DNA of 64,000 bases, taken from NCBI RefSeq assembly GCF_032854445.1, contig NC_088302.1, positions 18,225,338 to 18,289,337 on the forward strand. Direction: 5' to 3'. The notes beneath the pieces are model-generated. The model did no database searches. It saw only the letters and a program-made list of their open reading frames with translations, and was not told where the DNA came from. Below, in pieces: positions 34,691-46,107 of the stretch. The translations under genes and the position numbers were made by a program. The DNA comes from Liolophura sinensis (lineage: Eukaryota > Mollusca > Polyplacophora > Chitonida > Chitonidae). Numbering within the stretch: position 1 is the stretch's first letter; each line of letters starts with the position of its first letter.

Positions 34691-35431
34691 ATTGCAAAAA
34701 GAGGAAGAAAATCCCACTATTCATTTATCTAACGTTTATCGATCAATTTAAGAAAGAAATTGTTATTCAATCTAAAAGGATCTCTATGGAGCGAGAAGTG
34801 AAGCAAATGAAAATAAATAATCAAAAACAATACATTTATGTTAAAGAATGGCACACACACAAAAAAAAGAACTTGGAAGCTGCATGAAGGAAATTTGAAA
34901 AGTTTTTTGTGAATCGTGTTTTGCTAGAATCGATCAACAAAGTCCTAAGGAGATTAAACTAAAAAAGAAAAAGAAGTCCTCTTTTAGATACGGCACATAC
35001 GTATATACGCCCAACAAAGTTAACTTATTTCCAGATACCTACAAGCTTGCAGCCCTTTTGAAAGTCTTATTCTAGGAATTTAGAATACAAACTCTTGATG
35101 TACGTCCGCATAAATTGTTGTTATATCCTGATCACAACGCTGACGCTCTACCATTTTGCCAGTCAATCAAGTAATCTTCATGCATAATTGAGATAATATT
35201 GTAAAACTCTACCTACTACTCCAAAAAGTGATTAAGACCAAGTACATGTTGTCATCTAAATTGCATTCTCCAATAACACACCTCGCTTTTGTAGTTTAAA
35301 TCCACTTGACGATAAGATTAAATTACTTTTTAATTTAAAAAAAAAAAACAGCTTACTGATAACTGAAAGTATTCAAAACTACAGGGATTCAAAAGTTCTA
35401 CTCAATAGTTTACGGTATGTAGTTTCAAATG
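34691..35431. other. AT-rich non-coding stretch
   Basis: A-rich runs at about 34858-34870 and 35338-35350. No gene is recognised. Confidence 0.5.
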
Positions 35432-35443
35432 TACAAGCCTGTA

Positions 35444-35610
35444 CCAGTCTTATGCTGGAAGGTCGTTCTGGTAACAACCTGTGGATGGTCATGTGTTTCC
35501 CCCAGACTCTACCCGGTTTTCCTCCCATCACAATATTGGCCTCCGTCCTTTAAGTGGAACTCACCTTCTTAGCACAGTGAAAAACTCAATAAAATAAATA
35601 AACAAATAAA
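35444..35610 (+). mobile_element. 5'-truncated SINE with perfect 12 bp target duplication
   Basis: TACAAGCCTGTA is present at 35432-35443 and 35611-35622. The insert starts just before the central domain (GGAAGGTCGTTCTGGTAACA), includes GGTTTTCCTCCCATCACAAT and ends in AATAAAATAAATAAACAAAT. The 3' body is more diverged than in the copy at 59973. Confidence 0.92.
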
Positions 35611-36179
35611 TACAAGCCTGTAGTGGCTATATTTAATAAGCTTGTCATATGAAAACTTTACCAATCAAAGGAAGTAAATAAATATAATCACTGAATGCCC
35701 TTACGGGAGACAAAAACTGGACTGGCACAGGGTCTTAAAATTTTACCTGTGTAGTGATCAAACGGTGTTGCCACCTCATTGGTCATTACTGGTGGCAAAT
35801 GATATAACTGGGTGGTCATGAGCCCCCGCAATCTGGACATGCAGAATGCCCTTGATCAGCCCATGAGTTACAACTTTAATACTGCAGCACATGCATTTGG
35901 CCTGGTAATCTGAATTAAGCAAAAGGCACTCAATCAACTGAATGAGTTTCAAACTCTGTAATATTTAAATATTAACCATAAGATAAAGGTTATTTTTCTG
36001 TTATGCTTTCGTTCATTACATGCATGTACAAATGTATGGTACTTAAGTCTAGCAAATTCTGTTCAAGATCTTGATACTGGAGCATTCTTTTTCAAGAAAT
36101 TCTGTCCTGTTTCCTTGAATGGTGTTACATATTATTATGCAGTGGTTCGACCCCTTTCCACCATCTGTAGTCTTTTATC

Positions 36180-36610
36180 GGGGACTAATTGTTCAAAAGT
36201 GCGGTAAAGTTAATCCAGGCTTAAATCTTAATGCTAGACTCTGGGGCTAGTCGTTCAAAAGTGCGGTAAAGTTAATCCAGGCTTAAATCTTAATGCTAGA
36301 CTCTGGGGCTAGTTGTTCAAAAGTGCGGTAAAGTTAATCCAGGCTTAAATCTTAATGCTAGACTCTGGGGCTAGTCGTTCAAAAGTGCGGTATATTTAAT
36401 CCAGGCTTAAATCTTAATGCTCGACTCTGGGGGTAGTTGTTCAAAAGTGCGGTAAAGTTAATCCAGGCTTAAACGTTAATGCTAGACTCTGGGGCTAGTT
36501 GTTCAAAAGTGCGGTATATTTAATCCAGGCTTAAATCTTAATGGTCGACTCAGGGGCTAATTGTTCAAAAGTGCAGTTAAGTTAATCCAGGCTTAAATCA
36601 TAATACTAGT
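36180..36610. repeat. 62 bp tandem array, 7 copies
   Basis: GTTCAAAAGTGC marks each unit at 36191, 36253, 36315, 36377, 36439, 36501 and 36563, an exact 62 bp period. Every unit has GTTAATCCAGGCTTAAA or TTTAATCCAGGCTTAAA, that is, a TAATCC word of the OTX/Bicoid type. Units differ by a few substitutions (AAGTTAA versus ATATTTAA, CTAGTCG versus CTAGTTG). Further degenerate TTTATACTGGATTTAAG words follow to about 36690. Confidence 0.97.
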
Positions 36611-37139
36611 CTCATACCAAAACAAAGCTAATGGTACTTTAGTCTGGACCAAAGTTTATACTGGATTTAAGTTCTAATACACTTTTAAACCAAAAATGAT
36701 ATAAATACATGATATGCCAATTAGGATCATTTTTTTTTCGTTTACGGACTCAAAAATTTATCAATGAGACAAACAACAGGTCTCTTGATTAACTGGTACC
36801 AACTGATTGAGGAACTGGATTTTGGCATGTTATTTGTCCTTAAATACCCTTTATCCGACAGTCTTAAAGCCTACTGAACTTATCTTACTTATCATACTTC
36901 AAACTGTATTACTTATACAACCAAGGGCATCTGCAAAATACTTGGATGTGCACCCTATAAACACGTCAGAATGGAAAGTAAATAATTAGGTAGGCTTAGC
37001 TAATGTCACATGTGAGACAGTCTCTCCTGCAAATACAGAGATAATGAGATGGTTAAGACAGCTTGAAACTTCATCATACACGCTGACAAAAAATTAGCTC
37101 ATCTAAAAACATTATTGTTCCACTTTGTCTTAATCTGCT

Positions 37140-37860
37140 CGTAACTCCAAAACCCTGCCTGCATCAACGTCACGCATTAAAATAACTGCTGGCGATAAAA
37201 ATGTTTTCTGCGGATCTCATTACGGCCGAGAAACACGCAGTTCTTCTAGGAAGCGCATCGTGTTATTAGGCATTCATCCGTGTCTCTCATAATAGGCTCG
37301 CTGATTTTTCTATTTAGAGGCAATCTACGGCACGGGGAGCTTGACCACTGTCAGCTGTCCACCAAGTAATCCAGCTTATTTAAGTCGCTAATGTGGGATG
37401 AACCTGCCAGCTATTACTTCCAAATCATTCTGCATTACGAGAGAATATGGGTGAGCCGTGATCTCATCAAGCCGACTAGGAAAACGGGTAATGAAGCAAG
37501 CCTAGCTCAGTGATTTTCAACCAAAGGCTTGCCCTAACAAGTCATGTCCGCCAGACTGAGGAAGAGAGCAGACGGACAATGGCCATCTTTTTCTGAATAT
37601 CATACCGTCCTTGGTGACCAGTGTTTCTGCCAACGAGTGCTTTCTCATGGCGCAGTAACGCCTACCAGTGAACCCTTCGCCTCTCATCTAACCAGCCCCT
37701 TCAGACAAGATGTGTTGCTATGCCAAAGACCGAGTCAGAAATTGAGAGATGGTGAATGATAACGCAATCTCGTGCAGGCGAGGCCTCCATCAAAGTTGTG
37801 TCGCTTTTCATCACAAGTCCGCGAGGAAAAGGTTTCGATTAAGTGAAACTCGACTTCTGC
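37140..37860. promoter_or_regulatory. Candidate conserved regulatory block
   Basis: A roughly 700 bp block with balanced composition and frequent CpG. It includes CTGTCAGCTG at 37348-37357 (complement of the recurring CAGCTGACAG), TCTATTTAGAGG (MEF2-like), TGGCGATAAAAATG, GTAATCCAGCTTA and CTCATTACGGCCGAG. The 71-codon frame at 37544-37759 lies in its right part and has no recognised domain. Together with the blocks at 34150 and 44180 it suggests a regulatory landscape. Confidence 0.35.
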
Positions 37861-38299
37861 AAAATGAAATATTATATCACTGATTATTTTTACAGAAAAA
37901 TGATATTTGCTAACGCTTTTTTTTCCTTATCCACTTACAAAAATGCTGACAAGACGATGTCATAGGAGTACTGAAAAACAAAATAACACAACAAGAAAAA
38001 AAGAACAAAAATACTAGAACATGTTAAAGATTATAAATAGCTCAGTTCCGATGGTAAGGAATTATCCCAGTTGTAATGCTCAAAATTAGTCGCTCCCACA
38101 TCATCTTTACTGAAATTTAGGCCTTCAATTCTGAAATTATATACATCATGAACTGGCAATGTAATTGACAGAACTATGTTTTCTGCTACAGATGCTCCCA
38201 TATTTTGAATACATTTCATTGGAAGATACAAGTAATTTCACACGACATGAGAGAAAAGTGGCACTATCTGTACATTACGAACTTGACAATAGACCAATT

Positions 38300-38530
38300 T
38301 TGCAATTGAAAATTACCCTGAATGACCTCAAAAGTGCATTTTTAGAGGGAAGTAAATATCACAAAATATTATTTTTGGTGCTGAAACTTACAATTTACAG
38401 TAGAATATCATCCCACGTTCCATGCAAACCTTAAAATACCTTTCAAAACTCAACAGAACTCTCAGAATCGGGAAAAATGGGCAAGTTAGTCATGGACGAT
38501 TCATGGTCATCTATGGTAACTGGCTGCATT
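38300..38530 (+). repeat. Second dispersed repeat, copy A
   Basis: Shares with 47784-48060 the ordered words TATCACAAAATATTA, GGTGCTGAAACTTACAATTT, AGTAGAATAT, AATACCTTTC, TCTCAGAATCGGGAAAAATG, GGCAAGT and AGTCATGGA. Sequence class unknown. No inverted termini are seen. Confidence 0.75.
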
Positions 38531-38689
38531 TCAAAACAAGGATTATGATGAATTTAGGATTATACTGTCTTATTTTCGGAGATTAATATTGACCTTTTTT
38601 TTTTTGTTAAATGCTATACTCCAAATTTTGTTGTCAATATATAGAAAACTGTCTGTGTACATTGCCACAAAGCACCCATAGTTACCTTA

Positions 38690-38880
38690 AACCTTCTCGC
38701 ACTTGAAAGAACAACTTTCAGTGCATTTATAATTTGATGTTGGAGACAAAACTACATGTTGGATTGGCCAATTTCATGGCTTTACAAAAAGTAGGATTTT
38801 ATCTGTCTCCACAGAATAAAACCTTCAGAATACATCTGAATAAGCACCTTGCAAACATGTGAAAAGGATGAAGAGCTACA
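38690..38880 (-). repeat. Unclassified dispersed repeat, copy 5 (minus)
   Basis: Inverted match to the roughly 200 bp family: ACCTTCTCGCACTTGAAAGA, TGCATTTATAATTTGATG, GGAGACAAAACTACATGTTG, GATTGGCCAATTTC and CACCTTGCAAACATG. It lies 160 bp after the second dispersed repeat. Confidence 0.8.
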
Positions 38881-40079
38881 CTATACGTAATTGTGCATAG
38901 TCATATGTACGTAAGATGACCATTGAGCTTGTTTTACCTATTTTGCTCATTTTTCCACATTCTGGAACATGTTCTGATCTTAGAAAGGTGCTTGAGGGGT
39001 GATTGGAAAGTAGGATGATATCCTACCGGGAAAATGTAAATATTAGCAGCATAAGTAATACCTATAATAAAGTTTTCTTGCAGTTGAGTTTTAAGGTCAT
39101 TTAGGGTACCTCGTTAAAGGCTTTACCAGCAAAACTCTACAGAAATACAGACTTATTACGGTGTAGAGCAAAAAGAGTATGTCCCACCACTTGAAGGTGT
39201 TTTAGACGAACAATGTTCACGAAGTAGATCAAATCTGGATTGACTGTCTCAATAGCCAATATTCTTGTGCAACGTCATCAGTACTTGGTGCTGTGAAGAA
39301 CCAAGTCATAAAATATTTTTGTAGCTTTAAAATGAATCAAGCAAAGAATTTTATTGGCGACAATAAATTTAAATACGCTATGGGCCAAATACATATGGAG
39401 AACGTCATACATAAACAACCTCAACAACGGATTTGTCATTTTATTCTCCTCGGCGAACATTTATAAAGTTAAGCTTTTATGCAATCGAGTACGTTACCTA
39501 TCCCTTACATCACAAGTTCACAGAACAGCATCGAATTTGGGATACCCTCACTGTCAGAATTTGCTCAACCTGCTTACAGACAGAACAGAAGTGTTTGCTG
39601 CTGTCATAACTCGTGGCTATTTGCCAGGGTGTTTAGTCTAGATAACTACTGACAGGAGAGCTCCTCAGGGACCATAACTCTTCAGTTATGACCTAGCTAC
39701 GGCATATCCCTGCAAAAATTGATTACTCTGCTTGAAAAATGAAGAACATAAAATTTTCCGTGGAGTGGAGGAGATAAATTCCCCCCTAGGTCCAAAACAA
39801 TAAATTAGCTAGTTACTCACCACTCTACTCTGTATCCCTGCAGATTTACGACACAGGACTTGATACTTAAAAGGCAAAATAATACTGAATGACAGCCTGG
39901 CCTTAATTCCTTTAACCAAAAGCAACAACTGCAGAAAGGACAATGAAAGAATATCAGTGCCCTCTTGCATGATCATCATTTTGTAAAATTTTAAAACGCA
40001 ACTCGTTTAAATGAAGTAAATTTTGATGAAATGATGAACAGAATCAATTTGCTACCAACAGCTTATTTCATGTCCCTTC
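38881..40079. other. Unique non-coding stretch
   Basis: No gene recognised. The 95-codon frame at 39354-39641 lacks a domain. Confidence 0.45.
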
Positions 40080-40345
40080 AAAAAAGGCGGTGATATTCGA
40101 CGGAAATAGTTAATTCACTGCCAAAAGTAGAGCATCTAATGGAGCAATAAAGGCCCAGTTCTTCAAAATATGATCAATTAGATGCCTTAATAGAATTTGG
40201 TCAGTATCTAAGTAACCCACGGCTGTCTGCATGAAAAATATCGGGTAATGGCCTTATCAGGCGAACATGTAGCTTCCCCATTATCCAGAGCACCCATCAA
40301 TTACAACATCCACAGAGAAAAAAAACGTCTGCTTAACAGCCTCCT
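40080..40345. promoter_or_regulatory. Candidate conserved regulatory block
   Basis: Contains GGAGCAATAAAGGCCC (HOX/CDX-like), ATCAATTAGATGCC, TCGGGTAATGGCC and CAGGCGAACATG at 40258-40269. That last 12-mer also occurs at 34428-34439 in another candidate block. Repeat-free, with no coding signal. The evidence is texture and the shared word. Confidence 0.3.
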
Positions 40346-40854
40346 GTTCCTCACAGAAAGTTAATTTGTACAAAAATGGGGAATCTTGATAGTGAGTTAC
40401 TGGGAGCCATTAAAGACAAAAATCGGTCAAATGTGGTCAGCTGTGGAAGATTGAACACCAGGCACCTGAAATACCTCAACTGCTAGAACAGTACATTCCA
40501 CCTTTCCTATGACGACCAAGGATATCCAGGCGAACAGAGAAAATATATTTTGTTAAGAAGGAATGAATAAATGAATGAATGAATGATTTCTGCATTGATG
40601 ACCACCCCAGCAGTATTTAAGCCATATATCATCTTAATAACATTTACAAGAGATGAAATTCAGGATCTCATTGCCATTGGGATTCTGTAAGTCTTGAAAA
40701 GAACATGGGCAACTAATCTTATAAACAAGAATGCAGGTGTCCGAAATAAGCACCAAACTAGGAAAAACCTTAATAGAAATTACATCATGCTGCTTAGTTT
40801 GGCTTCATATATATTGTTTCAAAAGCCATTTGTGGTTTGCACTGAACTATGGAA

Positions 40855-42391
40855 GGACAAATCCCTAGCCCCACTTCAAGACAAATCCATATCCTTTAAT
40901 TTCAGGGCAAATCCATATCGCCAACTTCAGGACAAATATATATCCCCACTTCAGGACATTTTCATATCCTTTAATTTCAGGACAAATCCATATCCCTACT
41001 TCAGGACAAATCCACATCCTTTAATTTCCGGACAAATCCATATCCCTAACTTGAGGACAAATCTATATCCCCACTTCAGCACAAATCTGTATCAAGCTTC
41101 AAGACAAATCTATATGCCCACTTCAGCACAAATCTGTATCAAGCTTCAGGACAAATCTATATGCCCACTTCCGCACAAATCTGTATCAAGCTTCAGGACA
41201 AATCTATATCCCCATTTCAGCACAAATCTGTATCAAGCTTCAGGACAAATCTATATCCCCATTTCAGCACAAATCTGTATCAAGCTTCAGGGCAAATCTA
41301 TATCCCCATTTCAGCACAAATCTGTATCAAGCTTCAGGACAAATCTTTATTCCCACTTCAGCACAAATCTGTATCAAGTTTAGGACAAATCTTTATCCCC
41401 ACTTCAGCACAAATCTGTATCAAGCTTCAGGACAAATCTATATCCCCACTTCAGCACAAATCTGTATCAAGCTTCAGGACAAATCTATATCCCCACTTCA
41501 GCACAAATCTGTATCAAGCTTCAGGACTAATCTATATCCCCACTTCAGCACAAATCTGTATCAAGTTTCAGGACAAATCCATATCCCCACTTCAGCACAA
41601 ATCTATATGCCAACTTCAGCACAAGTCTGTATCAAGCTTCAGGACAAATCTATATCCCCACTTCAGCACAAATCTGTATCAAGCTTCAAGACAAATCTAT
41701 ATCCCCACTTCAGCACAAATCTGTATCAAGTTTCAGGACAAATCTATATCCCCACTTCAGCACAAATCTATATCCCCATTTCAGCACAAGTCTGTATCAA
41801 GTTTCAGGACAAATCTATATCCCCATTTCAGCACAAATCTGTATCAAGTTTCAGGACAAATCTATATCCCCACTTCAGCACAAATCTGTATCAAGCTTCA
41901 GGACAAATCTATATCCCCAATTCAGCACAAATCTATATCCCCATTTCAGCACAAGTCTGTATCAAGTTTCAGGACAAATCTATATCCCCACTTCAGCACA
42001 AATCTGTATCAAGCTTCAGTACAAATCTATATCCCCACTTCAGGACAAATCTATATGCCCATTTCAGCACAAATCTGTATTAAGCTTCAGGACAAATTAT
42101 ATCCCCACTTCAGGACAAATCTATATGCCCATTTCAGCACAAGTCTGTATCAAGTTTCAGGACAAATCTATATCCCCACTTCAGCACAAATCTATATCCC
42201 CATTTCAGCACAAGTCTGTATCAAGCTTTAGGACAAATCTATATCCCCATTTCAGCACAAATCTGTATCAAGCTTCAGGACAAATCTATATCCCCACTTC
42301 AGCACAAATCTATATCCCCATTTCAGCACAAGTCTGTATCAAGCTTCAAGACAAATCTATATCCCCACATCAGCACAAATCTGTATCAAGC
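40855..42391. repeat. 47 bp dimeric satellite, about 1.5 kb
   Basis: The main period is 47 bp (CAAGCTTCAGG starts at 41187, 41234 and 41281). Each unit is two related half-monomers: A, AGGACAAATCTATATCCCCA plus CTTC (24 bp), and B, AGCACAAATCTGTATCAAGC plus TTC (23 bp). Some units insert an extra half-monomer, giving A-B'-B. The left end (40855-41060) has only half-monomers alternating with CCATATCCTTTAATTTC. The sense strand lacks TAA, TAG and TGA in the consensus unit. All three plus frames therefore stay open for long distances (229, 356, 158 and 89 codons). Because 47 is not a multiple of three, each frame cycles through three peptides. I read these as artefacts. Confidence 0.97.
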
Positions 42392-43110
42392 TAAATCAGG
42401 AAAGTCCATAAACCAGATCGTACTCATAAGAATCTAACCCACACCTGAATTTTTTCCTAGGGACCTACCAGAAAACAGACAACAGACATAAAACCCTTTT
42501 ATAATAGTGTCTCCACAAAGTAAGAAGATCTAAGTCAAAAAAAGCTTTGTATGGATATGAATATGCAAAATGTGATTAATCTTCAAGCAGACATTACTGT
42601 CAGAGATATGTCTTTGCTTGCTTTCTTGTCCGTGAAGCTTTCATGAAAAAAAAAAAAAAAAAAAAAAGATACAAAAAAATTGTGGTCAGACAGAAGCAGA
42701 AGTCTGTCTGTCCATCTGTCTGGTCGATACACTAGCTGCTGAGACCAAGTATTTACTTCCTACATCAATTACTAACAAGTATACTCCAGATAAATCTTAC
42801 CTTTTTCAAAAATTTTTTCTCTGCAAATCCGACAAATACATCTAATACATCATAATACAGAGACTGCTCGGCTCCGCTAATCAGGTGAAAAAGTAGCAGA
42901 GAGCTGAAAAAAAAACGCAACTTTATTACCTCTGCGATATCTCAAGCATGGTAAAAACTACCTGAGACCATCAATTATAATTGAGTGCATATCTACAGAC
43001 ATATATCACAACACCCACTGGCTAGGGGCTTGTCGTGACCAGTTCATTTAATCCTTGAACTTTGACCAATGGTGTTGCGTGTTTAAATGCAGTTTATAAA
43101 CTGGTTCACA
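42392..43110. other. Non-coding stretch with poly-A and a short hairpin
   Basis: A run of 22 A at 42646-42667 is followed by CAGACAGA (42687-42694) pairing with TCTGTCTG (42703-42710). A 14 bp palindrome TCAATTATAATTGA lies at 42971-42984. No gene is seen. Confidence 0.6.
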
Positions 43111-43114
43111 GCTG

Positions 43115-43185
43115 CAGTTGTATTTATTTCATGGTTGTTTATCACCATACTCATGAATTTTTAGTTCACCTGTTAGAAGTAAGAG
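43115..43185 (-). repeat. Degenerate SINE 3' end
   Basis: GTATTTATTTCATGGTTGTT, TATCACCATACTCATGAATT and TTTAGTTCACC follow the family's 3' order on the minus strand with many changes. Low certainty. Confidence 0.4.
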
Positions 43186-43257
43186 GTGTTAGTTATTTTG
43201 AGAGGGGGATCAGATGCTGGCAGTGGCTGTGTCGGTGTTCAGTTTGATTAAAGTTTC

Positions 43258-43440
43258 GGCCAGTCATAGGGTTGCAGTGGCCATCCATAGTACATAGATA
43301 TCCAATCGTAGGTAGGAATTTGCATATCACAGAAGACTACGGAAGTCTTATACCTCACAGCTCAACATGTCCTTGGCCATTCAAAGACTTGCAGTTGCCA
43401 GCCATTGCGATTTGCATATCAAAGACCTGTGCGGCACTAT
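43258..43440. repeat. Diverged tandem duplication with octamer words
   Basis: Two segments about 90 bp apart share TTGCAGTGGCCATCCAT / TTGCAGTTGCCAGCCAT, and AATTTGCATATCA / GATTTGCATATCA. The ATTTGCAT octamer of POU factors is kept in both. The rest is diverged. Confidence 0.55.
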
Positions 43441-44179
43441 CTAAATAGAGAATAACATCTGTGTATGACAGTGTCAATCATTCTACTTTATTTTGGTTTT
43501 GAGGTCAATATTTGAACGTATACCATGGCTTGAACATTATTTTTCGTGATGGTGGTCAGTTATACAGGTTGAGGAAATGAGTGCTCAGCATAATTAAACC
43601 ACCAGCCTTTGGCAAGTTACTGAGAAATTTTCTTCTTATGAAACATACAGATAAGCTGTGTATCAGTGGAAGGCAAGTGGTCTTCACTGAACATCACACT
43701 GTTAAAATCACTACATTGTACATGAATGTCATCCATCACTTATTGTTACCACGCCCCAGGAACATCAAGGCGGCAGCAATCTACATATTCATTCATCATT
43801 CACAAAGGACTGTATGGAGAGTATGAATTGAATGTTTTCTCCAACTTCTGCTGCAGAGGAAACGATGTATCTGTGGTCATGACTGACTTTTCTATCGTCA
43901 TGCTATATTTCCTCATGCTCTTTCATTTGTGTTCTTGCCTTAAATATTTTCCACAAGTTTAGCGGAAGTTTTAAGTGAGAAATTTTGGAACGAATTAGCC
44001 AAAGTGGAAGTAATTACGGAAAATCGTGCTGTTTCAATTTCTTGGTCCGTTCAGACAAAACTGGTTATAGTGCTTTGTTTTTATTTTGAATTTACGTTAA
44101 GCTACATGGACTTCCAGATCAACCAAAAAAATGAAGAATTATCTTCACATTGCATGACGTTGGAGATTTAATTATAACC
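43441..44179. other. Unique non-coding stretch
   Basis: Two frames of about 80 codons overlap (43581-43826 and 43726-43962) without a domain. No gene is recognised. Confidence 0.45.
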
Positions 44180-44730
44180 ATTTATTGCACACATTTGTGT
44201 TAATTACCTCAAGACGCTGACTGTTTTTATTCTCCGTCTCATGTAGCACCTGTGATTAAATTGCGCCATGCAGAGCGACACCTGCTGGCAACTGCAGACA
44301 ACAGGGAGGAAGTCATCGCTAATGAGGCAGAATGACTGCGGTTGCAATGTGCTTAATTCCTACGCTTCTTTGAGGAGAGTGACATTGTAATTAGCTGTGT
44401 AGACAGCCGGTAATTGCTGCAACTAGCAAAAAGACACACTGCAAAATTAACCTATCAAAAATGTCCAAAAGACGGCAGTGGGAAACGGTGCTGTTGTCGT
44501 TGATCTGTCATCGATGCAAGACAGTGGTCATCAGAAGTTCATTAACGGAAGAGCAGAGACGTATTAACTAGCGTAATAACCCCGGGCCCCCGATCAACCC
44601 ATTTACGTGGGCATACCCACCTGGTGACCATCAAATCATTTTAGCCGATTACGCTGCCACAGAAAATCTCGGGAGGTTCATCACGGATCTCCTTGAATTT
44701 CAGACAGGAAATCCTGTAATTACTGGGTTT
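44180..44730. promoter_or_regulatory. Candidate conserved regulatory block
   Basis: About 550 bp, repeat-free and GC-balanced. Contains CCTGTGATTAAATTGCGCC, GACACCTGCTGGCAACTGCA, TTGTAATTAGCTG, GGTAATTGCTGC, TCATCGATGC, CCTGTAATTACTGGG (several homeodomain cores) and CCACCTGGTGACC. Frames are short and unrelated. The density of TAATT cores within mixed sequence is typical of developmental enhancers. Not tested. Confidence 0.4.
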
Positions 44731-45640
44731 AATACAAGACCTGTTTATGGCTGAATGAATGAGAAATAGCCACTTTAGCTCCACACAGCAGAGATGCAAG
44801 TGTGTGCACCATACGACAAAGATGTACACATATCTGCAGCCACTGCTACATGCTTGTTTTTGGTTTATTCAATAACTGCAAAAACCAATCAACACAGTGA
44901 AAGTTCAGATCTATAAGTATCCCAATGGGCAAATCAAAAAGCCCACCTTTTATTGTAATAATAATCAATAAAGAATTTGACAAACAAGAAAGGATTCATA
45001 CAATTCATGTAGTGCCTGCTGCTATAAAATGGATATTGTAACTTTGTCAGCTTTTATCTTTTTGATATATCCTCTTAATTCTATTGACCGGGTTTCCACA
45101 ACTGCATCCACACACTCCTGCAATTTTCGGCCAAAATTTTTTTCAGAGCGCGTTTCTACAGCTGCAATTTTCTGACACCCTCCCACAACTCTCCCAGTGG
45201 GCAAAACTGTTCATATTATTCGCCAGTCCCATTTGTTATTTGCTAATTTAGTGTTACTTGGCAATTTCATGAGTTAAGCGTATCACCCTATGTCTATTGT
45301 AAACCCAACGACCAAGAAGTCAATTAATTTAGATGAACCTAAAAGATTTTCATACCACACCCGACGACAATAACTCTCGAAACAGGACTAAAGACACTGA
45401 ATGAAAATGAAATCATCTAGAAAATAAACAGTTATGTATCTGTAGTTCATTATTTTGAGGAGGTAAATCTATACAAGCTCCAAGGGAAAACTAGCACCTG
45501 TATTTCCTTCAGTTTGTACCCCGTATGACGGAACACCGTATAATCCATCAATCATATGACAAGAAATGTGACATTTTGCATTTTACAGCAGGGGAAAAAG
45601 TCACTGACAGGTCAAGGAGCACGTCCAGAGAGATAATCAA
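44731..45640. other. Unique non-coding stretch
   Basis: No gene or element recognised. Confidence 0.45.
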
Positions 45641-45660
45641 GAGACTAACGAGCAGAACAA

Positions 45661-45992
45661 CAGGTAATCTATCTTAGCAGGTAAGTCAGCTAATAAACAC
45701 AGGTATCAGGTGCAGAAGGTAGCCTTGTGTGGGTGAGGCGATCAGGTAAATGTCAACACAGGTAGGTTTGTGTCCAGCGAAATGTATTATAGACAGGTAC
45801 ACGTTCCATGGACATCCTTCGTGTTTTTTACGTACAGGACATTTGTCATCATTCTACAGATTGCTATGAATACATCACACATCCTCTGATTTTGATACCT
45901 TTTTTTTTTTTAGGCAAGATCAGGTAACAGTGATTATCTTTACAATATTATATTACACTAAATTAGCCGGAGGTTCTAATAAATTACAGGTA
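45661..45992 (+). promoter_or_regulatory. Strand-biased CAGGTA cluster
   Basis: CAGGTA occurs at about 45661, 45679, 45701, 45743, 45759, 45794, 45921 and 45987, eight times in about 330 bp, all on the plus strand. Two more are near 46760 and 46875. The word is both a ZEB/Snail-type E2-box core and a 5' splice-site core. Surrounding sequence differs between occurrences, so this is not a simple tandem repeat. Confidence 0.4.
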
Positions 45993-46107
45993 TTAAAGCC
46001 TTAAAGCCGTGTATGCATCTCCCAACAAATCAGTACGTTAATACAGTGTAACACGGTAGCTTTAATTATCCTCTTTTAAATCCACTGACATATTTTGTAA
46101 TACTCTC

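Noticed and set aside
40694-42394. Open frames of 229, 356, 158 and 89 codons read as a repeat protein
   Set aside because: They arise because the 47 bp satellite unit has no stop codon on the plus strand. The period is not a multiple of three, so no fixed peptide repeat is kept, and several frames are open at once.
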